Source of the DNA: JAAZGD01 sp964489555
Lineage (GTDB): Bacteria > Bacillota > Clostridia > Peptostreptococcales > Anaerovoracaceae
Assembly (NCBI GenBank): GCA_964489555.1
Contig: CAZAZF010000005.1
Location: forward strand, 1-64,000
Direction of reading: 5' to 3'
DNA: 64,000 nt
Positions within the stretch are counted from its first letter, which is position 1, and every line of letters starts with the position of its first letter. Position numbers and translations under genes: made by a program. The notes below the pieces were generated by a model. The model was not told the DNA's origin and did not search any database. It saw only the letters and a program-made list of their open reading frames with translations. Positions 7,620 through 15,562 of the stretch are shown in pieces.

Positions 7620-8501
7620 TTATTCCGAAATCGATAGTTTGAGAATCTCCTGATAACTATCCACACGACGATCCCGATGAAACTGCAAGATGTCGCGGGC
7701 TCTCTTGATTTCGTCCAAATCCAGTTCCGCTATAATCAAGTCCTCCTGATTCATTTTTCCCTCTGCCAACAGGTTGCCCCAGGGATCCGACACAAAACCG
7801 CGGCCATAGAATTCCATAAAGCCACTTCCATCCACGGCGTCCTCTCTTCCCACTCGATTGCAAGCACAAACATAGAAATTGTTATGAATTCCATGTCCTC
7901 TGATTCCGTCCACCCAGGTTTGGGAAGTGTCCAAATCCGGGTTGTCCGGCTCTGAACCAATGGCGGAAGGATAAAAAACAAAATCAGCACCCTTCAAAGC
8001 CAATATCCGGCTGGGCTCCGGAAACCATTCATCCCAACAAATCAACACTCCAAAAGTTCCGTATTTGGAACGAAAAACCAAATAGGGAGAGTCTCCGGGC
8101 GTGAAATAATATTTTTCAATATACTGGGGGCCTTCTGGAATGTGATGTTTCCTGTAATTACCTAAAAGCGTACCATCCGCATCAAATACGGCTGCAGAAT
8201 TGTAATAAACTCCATCCATGGCATATTCGTAATAACAACTGATTAATACCACATCCAATTCTTTTGCCAGTTTTTGCATCCGCTGATTGAGCGGGCCGTT
8301 CACCGGCTCCGCCCAATCATACTTAGTATAGTCGATAGTCTGTGGAAAATACTGGCCGGAAAACAATTCCTGGGTGCAGATAATCTTAGCGCCTTTCTTC
8401 GCCAACTGTCGAATCTGCTCTTCCCCTTTCTCTACATTCTCATGTCGGTTCGGCACACAGCCAAACTGTGTCATGCCAATGATAACTTTTCCCTTGTTCA
8501 T
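7620..8501 (-). CDS. Nitrilase-superfamily C-N hydrolase (carbamoylputrescine amidase/beta-ureidopropionase type)
   Basis: A 293-residue carbon-nitrogen hydrolase with the Glu-Lys-Cys triad visible: E45 in TQELF, K118 in YRKHHIPEG and C155 in ICWDEWFPE. The HHIPEGP and WDEWFPEPSR motifs place it with N-carbamoylputrescine amidase (AguB) and beta-ureidopropionase, which hydrolyse N-carbamoyl amines or amino acids to the free amine, CO2 and ammonia. No agmatine deiminase (aguA) is nearby, so a polyamine role is not supported. The hydantoinase/carbamoylase context suggests ureido-compound breakdown instead. It lies 25 bases downstream of the transporter gene. Confidence 0.85.
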   Translation of the reverse strand: MNKGKVIIGMTQFGCVPNRHENVEKGEEQIRQLAKKGAKIICTQELFSGQYFPQTIDYTKYDWAEPVNGPLNQRMQKLAKELDVVLISCYYEYAMDGVYYNSAAVFDADGTLLGNYRKHHIPEGPQYIEKYYFTPGDSPYLVFRSKYGTFGVLICWDEWFPEPSRILALKGADFVFYPSAIGSEPDNPDLDTSQTWVDGIRGHGIHNNFYVCACNRVGREDAVDGSGFMEFYGRGFVSDPWGNLLAEGKMNQEDLIIAELDLDEIKRARDILQFHRDRRVDSYQEILKLSISE

Positions 8502-8526
8502 TGAAACCTCCTCGTCTTCATTCCGA

Positions 8527-9897
8527 TTAAGCCATTACAAATCCAACAATCAGATACGCTACAATGGCCAGAGCCAAAGGAACCATAATCAAAGGAATGG
8601 AGGTTCGAGCATAATCCATATTTTTTAGGCCTACCGCTGCGCAGGTAACGGTGACTGCATCGCTGTAGAAGCAAGCATGACTTCCGAAAGAAGTGGCTGC
8701 TGCAACAGCACCGATGGTCAAATAGGGATTTACGCCCAAAGCTACGGCCAAAGGCAAAATGATGGGGAAGGAAATCGCCGCTACCCCCCAGAAACTTCCA
8801 GTAGAAAAGGCTAACGCCGCTACTACCACAAAGGTAACGGCCGGGAATAGAGCAGGACTCAATATGGGAGCCACACTTTCAATAACAAAGGGTGTCAAAC
8901 CAAGTGCATCATTGAAGTCTTGGAGAATAAAAGCTGCCAATACCAGAATGGTCACATAGAGCATGTCCTTAAAGCCGTTCACCACCGCATCACAGAATTG
9001 ACCTATGGTTAAAAGCCGCTGAACCATCAACATGATTCCGCAAACTACCGACGCCAAAATTACACCTAGCACAATATCCGCTGTATAGATGGCCACTACA
9101 ATTAAAACCACCATGGGAAGAATGAAGTTCCAAGCACTAGAGGCTTTACTGGCCTTCATTCCTTCTACCTTTTCTCCTTCATAATGATAATCCGGGAACA
9201 CCCTTCCCGTTTCCAACGCTCTTTCTTCGGCTTTTTTCATGGGCCCATAAAGCGGAATCACTCCCAAAGAGAAAAGAGGCACTGCAATTACTGCGAACCA
9301 GGCATATAGCATAAAGGGAATGGAGCTGGCATACGCCGTGAATCCCGAAACGCCATCCAGAACACCTACCTGTTCGATTTGAGAAGCATAGAGTACGCCC
9401 CATGAGGAAAAAGGCACCAGGATACATACCGCCGCTCCCGTGGAATTGACGATAAAGGCCAATCTCTCTCTGGAGATTTTCCACTTATCGGACAGATTCT
9501 GCATAGCCACTCCAACTCCCAATGCGTTCAAATAATCTTCTACAAAAATGATGATTCCTAAAACCCAAGTAAAAATCATGGTTTTTTTTCGGGAATTTGC
9601 TAATTTAGCACCAATATCAGCAAATCCCATGGCCGCACCGGATTCATCCAACAGTCGGATCATTGCTCCAAACATTCCAAACATAATGATGTAATAGGCA
9701 GAATCTCCGATTTCTGTAAGGGTATAGTCAAACCAAGTGCCCCACCAGGCCTCTTTGGCAAAAATAACCGCCCCCACAAAAGTGCCTAGGATGAGAGACT
9801 CTGCAGCCCTCTTTGTAACAACCGCCGTAATAATAACTACAAGAACCGGAACGAGACTAATAATTCCATAAGTTTCAAACCCTGTTAATGAATTCAT
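8527..9897 (-). CDS. NhaC-family Na+/H+ antiporter-like transporter
   Basis: A 456-residue integral membrane protein with about eleven to twelve hydrophobic segments. The family-type stretches are SAYYIIMFGMFGAM, EDYLNALGVG and SFGSHACFYSDAV. The family includes true Na+/H+ exchangers as well as substrate exchangers such as malate-lactate antiporters. As the first gene behind a sigma-54 promoter, followed by catabolic hydrolases, it is more likely the cluster's uptake or exchange carrier than a pH-homeostasis antiporter; that is inference. An AAAGGAG site lies 7 bases upstream. Confidence 0.82.
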   Translation of the reverse strand: MNSLTGFETYGIISLVPVLVVIITAVVTKRAAESLILGTFVGAVIFAKEAWWGTWFDYTLTEIGDSAYYIIMFGMFGAMIRLLDESGAAMGFADIGAKLANSRKKTMIFTWVLGIIIFVEDYLNALGVGVAMQNLSDKWKISRERLAFIVNSTGAAVCILVPFSSWGVLYASQIEQVGVLDGVSGFTAYASSIPFMLYAWFAVIAVPLFSLGVIPLYGPMKKAEERALETGRVFPDYHYEGEKVEGMKASKASSAWNFILPMVVLIVVAIYTADIVLGVILASVVCGIMLMVQRLLTIGQFCDAVVNGFKDMLYVTILVLAAFILQDFNDALGLTPFVIESVAPILSPALFPAVTFVVVAALAFSTGSFWGVAAISFPIILPLAVALGVNPYLTIGAVAAATSFGSHACFYSDAVTVTCAAVGLKNMDYARTSIPLIMVPLALAIVAYLIVGFVMA

Positions 9898-9949
9898 CTA
9901 CATGCTCCTTTCAAAAAAATAATTGCGCAAAAAACCTAAGGATATGAAT

Positions 9950-9965
9950 TGCAAAGGTCATGCCA
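9950..9965 (-). promoter_or_regulatory. Sigma-54 (-24/-12) promoter of the amide-catabolism operon
   Basis: On minus the sequence reads TGGCATG-N4-TTGCA, against the consensus TGGCACG-N4-TTGCA. The invariant GG and GC have the required 10-base offset. It is about 55 bases before the transporter start and downstream of a gene for a GAFTGA-containing sigma-54 activator. Confidence 0.88.
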
Positions 9966-10020
9966 AAAAAAACATGGCCTCTTTTAGCCATTCTTAACCC
10001 TTCCTGTTTTGAAGGCAAAA

Positions 10021-10050
10021 AGAAGATGTAAGTCAAAACTTACATCTTCT
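10021..10050 (-). terminator. Long perfect hairpin after the sigma-54 activator gene
   Basis: Perfect 13-bp arms (10021-10033 and 10038-10050) with a 4-base loop. On minus they are followed by TTTTGCC, after an arm that itself ends in TTCT. It is most likely the terminator of the activator gene. It lies only about 55-85 bases upstream of the sigma-54 promoter, so it could also be an activator binding site. Confidence 0.7.
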
Positions 10051-10126
10051 CCATGAAATAACGGAATTGTCTTACAACTTGGACTTTTTCTTTATGTATT
10101 TATGGACTGACACTGTATTTCTAGAC

Positions 10127-11509
10127 TTACACTTTGAAGGCGGGTTCCTTGTCGATTCCCAACCGTTTCATCTTTTGATACAAAAGTGGCCTGGAAATTT
10201 TCAAAAAAGAGGCTGCTTGTGTTTTATTTCCATGAAATTTTTGCAACACTTCTCGAATCAGCCTTTCTTCCACTTCTCTTTTTAGGATTTCAATGGGACT
10301 CTCTTCCTGGTCCAATTGTTCCAAATCGATGGCATAGGTATCCTCCTTTAAACGAAAATCCTCTCGCCTCAGTGTGGTGCCCTCTGCGTAAATCATGGCA
10401 TTCTCCAACACATTGTACAGCTCTCGAACATTGCCGGGCCAATGATATTCCTCAAATAAACGGTAAACGGAAGGTTCTAAGTCTTGAATTTGTTTTCCCA
10501 ACTCCCGGTTAAGGGCCGCCAATCGATACTCCACCAAATCCTGCATATCTTCCAATCGCTCTCTGAGCGGAGGCACTTCGATTGGAAATACATTAAGCCG
10601 GTAATAAAGATCCTCCCGAAATCTTTTTTGCTTAACCAAGTCATAAAGGTTCTCGTTGGTTGCTGCGATGATTCTCACATCCACCTGTTGCGTCCTTTCG
10701 CTGCCCACCACATCAATTTCCCCTTCTTGCAACACTCTCAAAATCTTGGGCTGAAGGGAAAGAGGCATTTGATTAATCTCGTCAATAAAAAGCGTCCCTT
10801 TATTGGCCAATTCAAACTTGCCCTTCTTCCCCCCTTTCTTAGCCCCGGTAAAGGCTCCTTCTTCATAGCCAAAAAGCTCGGACTCCACTAAATTTTCTGG
10901 CATGCCCGCTCCATTTACTTTCACAAAATCATTAAATGCCCGACTGCTAAGATTGTGTATGGAATGGGCAACCAGTTCCTTTCCCGTCCCCGTTTCTCCT
11001 GTGATGACTACGGTGGTATTAGAAACAGCGGCCAACTCTATTTGCCGCTTCAGCCCTTGAATCTTCCCGGACCTTCCGATGATATTGTGAATGTTGTATT
11101 TGGTGTTTTGATAATTTCGAACACGCTCTTTGTAATAGGCCATTTCTTCTCGGAGAGAAACATTGTATTTCCCCAGCAAAACGTCCAAAGTGTCTAGATT
11201 TTGAATCATATCATACTCCAAAACACCGACTACTCTTCCCTCATGACGAAGCTGAACCTGAGCACTTACACTCATTCGGCCATCCTTAAAATAGAAATGA
11301 ATATTAAAAGCTTCGTCTCCTTTTAGAACATCGTACATAATAGAAGGAGGAAACACATCTTTAATAAACTTTCCCAAGGATTTTTTTCGATCCACCTTGA
11401 TGTAATCGGCGCACTGCTCATTCAGATAAACCAACTTTCCTTGGTCATCGATTACCATCAACCCCTGAATGGCTTCTAAATATTTTTCATGATCTTTACT
11501 TAAATCCAT
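10127..11509 (-). CDS. PAS-domain sigma-54-dependent transcriptional activator
   Basis: A 460-residue enhancer-binding protein. An N-terminal PAS sensor domain (about residues 8-110) is followed by a short coiled linker, an AAA+ domain and a C-terminal Fis-type helix-turn-helix (NKTQAASFLKISRPLLYQKM). The AAA+ domain has Walker A GETGTGKE (171-178), the sigma-54 contact loop GAFTGA (218-223) and a Walker B-like LFIDEINQM. There is no receiver domain, so activation is probably by a ligand bound to PAS. The next gene downstream has a sigma-54 promoter, which makes this cluster the obvious target. The start lacks a strong ribosome binding site. Confidence 0.92.
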   Translation of the reverse strand: MDLSKDHEKYLEAIQGLMVIDDQGKLVYLNEQCADYIKVDRKKSLGKFIKDVFPPSIMYDVLKGDEAFNIHFYFKDGRMSVSAQVQLRHEGRVVGVLEYDMIQNLDTLDVLLGKYNVSLREEMAYYKERVRNYQNTKYNIHNIIGRSGKIQGLKRQIELAAVSNTTVVITGETGTGKELVAHSIHNLSSRAFNDFVKVNGAGMPENLVESELFGYEEGAFTGAKKGGKKGKFELANKGTLFIDEINQMPLSLQPKILRVLQEGEIDVVGSERTQQVDVRIIAATNENLYDLVKQKRFREDLYYRLNVFPIEVPPLRERLEDMQDLVEYRLAALNRELGKQIQDLEPSVYRLFEEYHWPGNVRELYNVLENAMIYAEGTTLRREDFRLKEDTYAIDLEQLDQEESPIEILKREVEERLIREVLQKFHGNKTQAASFLKISRPLLYQKMKRLGIDKEPAFKV

Positions 11510-11575
11510 GAATCAATGCCCGTCCCCTCATAAAACAGCTGCAATGTTTTTCCGAAAACCCTGGTACGAAACCTG

Positions 11576-13126
11576 TTATGGAATCTCATAAACTACCTCC
11601 GGAAAATCTTCTCGTTGGCCCCTTAATGTGGTTCGGACAAAGGAAGGTTCCTCCTCTCCTCGCAAGGTCCAAACATGAACCGTAATGCGACTCACATTAT
11701 GAACACCGGAAAAGATGTATCCCATATTGCGGTGAACCTGACGTTTAATATAAGGATTCAAGTCCACCCCCGGGAAGGGATCCGCACTTTGATTCCAATT
11801 GCGGGAAGACAGTTTGGTTAAATCATATAAGGGAGCCTCCAACCAGTAGTTCACCACAATTCCGTAAGGCTCCTGCTCCGTTTGAATGGCCAAAGCCTTT
11901 TCTGCAAAAGTTCCCTCTTCCGTATTAATGGTTTCATGGAAAGGAAGAGACATAATCAAACTCCCCACCTTCATGGCATCTCCCACATATGGAGTGCCAT
12001 GAATCACTTCCGCGTAGGAAAGCACATTGTTCTCAAACCATTGATCTGTTAACTTTAGCACACTGGCATCCAAGCCCTGCTCTACCAGATCAGCGGGGTG
12101 CAAGAACCCCAAAAAGTAAAGCTTCTTCAGGTCTTCATGGTCCACATATGCGTTTTCGACAAACACCGCATATCGCCTCGGATACCTTTTGTTGCCCTCT
12201 TCCGTTACCTGAAAATCGCCTCCGGCCAAATCCATATATTGTTGGGGGCGGTAGGGAATCAATTCATAATCCACCTGATAAACTCGAACAGAAGGATAAA
12301 TGATATCCCACCGGACCTCATCCGGAAAAGGCGTCATATTATCCAAAATTTGAGGAATATCAAAAGCGGGATTGGCGAGTTCCATAGAATGAATTTTGTA
12401 ACCAATGATGGTTCTCTGAATGGGCAAATCCATGGCGATGTAATCCTTTAGCATGGTTTCCAACAACATCTTGGATTCTTTTTCCCAATCTCCTGTAAAT
12501 TCTTTTACAGAATATTTACCGGTCAGATTCTCCGGATTTTCAGAAAGTCTGAGAGAAAGCATCATTTTCTGTAACAACTCCAAAGATAATTCTTCCTTGT
12601 GCCCCCACCAACAATAGATCTGCGTACCAATGCCAAAACCATATCGATAGCTTTCCCCTTCCCAGGAAAATGTAGCCGTATATCCCATTTCCCAAAGGCC
12701 GAATTCCGGAGCTTCTGTTTCTTCCAAAAGCACATCCTTTGCCTCCGGATGAATTTTTATCAAATACTCTTCAAAAAAGACGGGCCAATCCACTTGCTCC
12801 AACTTATAATCTGTTGGTCTCCCACTAAAATACCCTGATAGGAGACTTTGCATTTCTCCCGTCAAGGCAACCTGCCTGGTTCCTGCATACCAGTCCTCTT
12901 CTTGACCAAAAGCCAAATAGCCCCCCGGCCCCGCAGTGGGGTCATCGGTAATATAGTTCATATCTTCAATCCAATTTTCCGGGACATTAAAAATCACCGC
13001 CGCATACTCCCCGGCAGTTGGGAAAATAATAGTTTCCGTACGAACTTGATTGTTCTGTCCACACCCAACAAAGCTTGAGATGATTATGACAAAAAGGACC
13101 ATCATCCATCGGGTTCGTTTTATCAT
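11576..13126 (-). CDS. Large lipoprotein of unknown function
   Basis: A 516-residue exported lipoprotein. The N-terminus has Lys/Arg, a hydrophobic stretch and the lipobox FVGC, giving a predicted lipidated Cys 22. The rest is rich in Trp, Tyr and acidic residues, and I recognise no catalytic or binding motif. It appears monocistronic: its own promoter lies upstream, and 66 bases separate its end from the convergently spaced activator start. Candidate roles (envelope stress, substrate binding) would be guesses. Confidence 0.8.
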   Translation of the reverse strand: MIKRTRWMMVLFVIIISSFVGCGQNNQVRTETIIFPTAGEYAAVIFNVPENWIEDMNYITDDPTAGPGGYLAFGQEEDWYAGTRQVALTGEMQSLLSGYFSGRPTDYKLEQVDWPVFFEEYLIKIHPEAKDVLLEETEAPEFGLWEMGYTATFSWEGESYRYGFGIGTQIYCWWGHKEELSLELLQKMMLSLRLSENPENLTGKYSVKEFTGDWEKESKMLLETMLKDYIAMDLPIQRTIIGYKIHSMELANPAFDIPQILDNMTPFPDEVRWDIIYPSVRVYQVDYELIPYRPQQYMDLAGGDFQVTEEGNKRYPRRYAVFVENAYVDHEDLKKLYFLGFLHPADLVEQGLDASVLKLTDQWFENNVLSYAEVIHGTPYVGDAMKVGSLIMSLPFHETINTEEGTFAEKALAIQTEQEPYGIVVNYWLEAPLYDLTKLSSRNWNQSADPFPGVDLNPYIKRQVHRNMGYIFSGVHNVSRITVHVWTLRGEEEPSFVRTTLRGQREDFPEVVYEIP

Positions 13127-13178
13127 GACAGCATCCTTTCCTTCGTTGCTCTAAAACATACAACGACTACATACACTT

Positions 13179-13206
13179 ATAGTACAGTTTACTATTTTCC
13201 AGTCAA
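13179..13206 (-). promoter_or_regulatory. SigA-type promoter of the lipoprotein gene
   Basis: TTGACT (13201-13206), 16-base spacer, TACTAT (13179-13184), about 50 bases before the lipoprotein start. It lies immediately after the SGNH gene end. Confidence 0.6.
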
Positions 13207-13220
13207 AAAAGAAAGGGTCC

Positions 13221-13829
13221 CTACCGGATATTAATCCAATTCTCCAGGATTAGTTGGGCCAAAAAACAATGTCCTTCCACTGTCGGATGGAGGCCATCGT
13301 GATATGCTTGATTGGCGCTTGTTTTTTTCATATAGATTTCGTAGTGGGAAGCCAAATCCAAGCAAAAGAGCTTTTGGAAATCAAAACCTTCCCCATACTG
13401 CAAAAGTTCTCTTCCCAATTCTTTTAGCTGGCCATTCACTCCGTCATAATCCACATTGGCCGTGCTCATCCAAGCCTCCCTCGCCATTTTGGGCAAAGTG
13501 AGAAGAGGTGTCATCAACAATACTTGTATATTTGCTTGATGGGCCAAACCCACCATTTGCTTGAGTTTTTCCGAGGCTCCTTTCACTGTATCTACTTCAA
13601 AGATAAAATCATTGGTTCCGGTAAGTATCGCCACCCGATCCGGATTATGTGCCAACACATCTTTCGAAAACCTGAAGAGAACCTGCTCTGTAGTTTCTCC
13701 GTTGACGCCCTTATTAATGACCTCCCATCCGGTGGCTTCCCGAATTAAAGAAGGAAAGCTCTGACTTCTTTTAAATGGAAACCCGTTGGTGATGCTGTTT
13801 CCGATGCAAACCAACTTCTCTTTTTTCAT
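13221..13829 (-). CDS. SGNH/GDSL-type hydrolase
   Basis: A 202-residue esterase/lipase of the SGNH superfamily. Block I reads CIGNSITNGF, with Asn in place of the usual Asp of GDS(L). Block III is GTND, and the C-terminal block V is DGLHPT, supplying Asp and His. There is no signal peptide, so it is probably cytoplasmic, like TesA-type or phospholipid/acyl-sugar esterases. It follows the DUF1846 gene by 10 bases with a GGAGG site in the gap and is likely co-transcribed with it. Confidence 0.85.
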   Translation of the reverse strand: MKKEKLVCIGNSITNGFPFKRSQSFPSLIREATGWEVINKGVNGETTEQVLFRFSKDVLAHNPDRVAILTGTNDFIFEVDTVKGASEKLKQMVGLAHQANIQVLLMTPLLTLPKMAREAWMSTANVDYDGVNGQLKELGRELLQYGEGFDFQKLFCLDLASHYEIYMKKTSANQAYHDGLHPTVEGHCFLAQLILENWINIR

Positions 13830-13839
13830 AAATAACCTC

Positions 13840-15354
13840 CTAAGAAAAATACAAGTTGGTGGTCACATACTCCGGATCACTGGTTACATCCACTCCCAAT
13901 GCGCGCAATGTCTGCTCGTCCCGATCACTCAATATGGCCGTGCAATGGGCTCGAAGATTACGAATTTCTCCCAACTTCTGGCCCGCCAATTCTGCCGCCG
14001 GGTTGGTGTGAGAAGAAATGATGAGAGCACTTAATACCTCTTCCAAGTTCAAGCTGCTTCGATCCTGTGATAAAATTTGAACCTTCAACTGCTGGATGGA
14101 TTCCAATATGGTGGAAGAAATCAATGGAATGTCATCTCCGATATTGGCTAATTTTTTAATAGCGTTCAACACACACGCCGCCGCCGCCACCATTCTTCGG
14201 GAGCTACGGCCTGTCACCAGAGTGCCATCCGACAATTCCATAGCCATCACCACCACATTCTCATATCGCTGGTCGCAGTTGCGCTTGTACTCCGCGTATT
14301 CCCTGGCAGGCGATACCACGGAACGGTCCTCCACCTTCAGATTCATATCGTCCATTAACAATTTGGATCGACTCACTGCATCTTCGGGTATTTTTCCTTT
14401 TTTGTAATCACATTTGGCAATGATGTACCGGCGAATCACTTCTTGTTCCGCCGCTCTTTTGCACACATCGTCATCGATGATGCCAAAGCCAGCTCGATTG
14501 ACTCCCATGTCTGTGGGGGATTTGTATTCCGATTCCTGTCCTGTAATTTTTTCGATAATTCGCTTTACAACGGGGAAAACCTCCAGGTCCCGATTATAGT
14601 TTACCGCGGTTTCTCCGTATGCCTCCAGATGAAAGTTGTCAATCATATTCACATCTTTTAAATCCACGGTAGCCGCTTCATAGGCTGCGTTCACCGGATG
14701 TTTAAGCGGTAGATTCCAGATGGGAAATGTTTCAAATTTTGCGTATCTGGCTTTGGTACCTCGTCGATAATCATGGTACAACTGAGAAAGGCAAGTGGCC
14801 AATTTCCCGGAACCTCCTCCCGGTCCGGTGACCACTATTAGAGGCTTGGTCACTTCGATATAGGGATTGGCGCCATAGCCTTCTTCTGAAACGATGGTAT
14901 CTACATCCGTAGGATATCCCTTGGTAAAAAAATGTTTATATGTGCGGATGCCTCTTCGATTCAATTTGTTGATGAACATGTTTACTGCCGGCGCATCTTC
15001 ATAGCGAGTCACCACTACCCCATGAATTTCCAGTTGGAACTGCCGGAAGGTGTCAATCAATCGCAGCACTTCCAAGTCATAGGTGATACCAAAATCTTGA
15101 CGGGTTTTGCTGGTGGTAATATCTCCCGCATAAATGCACAAGATAATTTCCGCCTGATCTTTCAATTTTTGAAGCAACTTGATTTTTGCATTTTCGTCAA
15201 AGCCGGGAAGCACTCTCATGGCATGCTTGTCGTGAACCAGTTTCCCTCCAAACTCCAAATAGAGTCGTTGACTATTTCCCTGGTTGATGCGCTCCAAAAT
15301 ATACTTAGCCTGTTGTTCCATGTATAAACTGGAATCAAACCCGTTTGATCTCAT
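13840..15354 (-). CDS. DUF1846 family protein
   Basis: A 504-residue soluble protein that matches the DUF1846 family over its full length. The recognisable stretches are the N-terminal GFDSSLYMEQQAKYI, a nucleotide-binding-like VVTGPGGGSGKLATCLSQ loop near residue 175, and GVNRAGFGI. The glycine-rich loop and a nearby Asp pattern suggest nucleotide binding, but no activity is established. A good promoter stands upstream. Confidence 0.88.
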   Translation of the reverse strand: MRSNGFDSSLYMEQQAKYILERINQGNSQRLYLEFGGKLVHDKHAMRVLPGFDENAKIKLLQKLKDQAEIILCIYAGDITTSKTRQDFGITYDLEVLRLIDTFRQFQLEIHGVVVTRYEDAPAVNMFINKLNRRGIRTYKHFFTKGYPTDVDTIVSEEGYGANPYIEVTKPLIVVTGPGGGSGKLATCLSQLYHDYRRGTKARYAKFETFPIWNLPLKHPVNAAYEAATVDLKDVNMIDNFHLEAYGETAVNYNRDLEVFPVVKRIIEKITGQESEYKSPTDMGVNRAGFGIIDDDVCKRAAEQEVIRRYIIAKCDYKKGKIPEDAVSRSKLLMDDMNLKVEDRSVVSPAREYAEYKRNCDQRYENVVVMAMELSDGTLVTGRSSRRMVAAAACVLNAIKKLANIGDDIPLISSTILESIQQLKVQILSQDRSSLNLEEVLSALIISSHTNPAAELAGQKLGEIRNLRAHCTAILSDRDEQTLRALGVDVTSDPEYVTTNLYFS

Positions 15355-15430
15355 GCTGCCACCTCTTTCCCGAACTCATAACCTATAACTCCGATGATTA
15401 CCAAATAATTTTCTAAAAAACAACGTTTTT

Positions 15431-15459
15431 ATTATACCAAAGGACCTCTTTCTCTTCAA
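15431..15459 (-). promoter_or_regulatory. SigA-type promoter of DUF1846-SGNH
   Basis: TTGAAG (15454-15459), 17-base spacer, TATAAT (15431-15436), about 75 bases before the DUF1846 start. Confidence 0.75.
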
Positions 15460-15514
15460 CCGGGAAACCTCTGTTTCAAGGCCATAAAAACTCTTGTTTC
15501 ACGGTGGCAGCCAA

Positions 15515-15549
15515 GAAAAAAGAGCGTTTGGTTAAATCGCTCTTTTTGT
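15515..15549 (-). terminator. Terminator of the processing-protease transcript
   Basis: An AAAAAGAGCG / CGCTCTTTTT stem with a 12-base loop is followed on minus by a T run. It starts 14 bases after the protease stop. Confidence 0.85.
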
Positions 15550-15562
15550 TAAGAATCTCCCC

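Noticed and set aside
7620..8501. Polyamine-pathway N-carbamoylputrescine amidase (aguB)
   Set aside because: Motifs fit, but no agmatine deiminase or other polyamine gene is near; hydantoinase/carbamoylase neighbours suggest another substrate.
8527..9897. Housekeeping Na+/H+ antiporter
   Set aside because: Its place as first gene behind a sigma-54 promoter with catabolic genes argues for a substrate carrier; the family is broad enough for both.
15355..15562. Riboswitch or T-box in the gap before DUF1846
   Set aside because: Only a promoter and an upstream terminator are visible; no T-box or other aptamer motif could be recognised.
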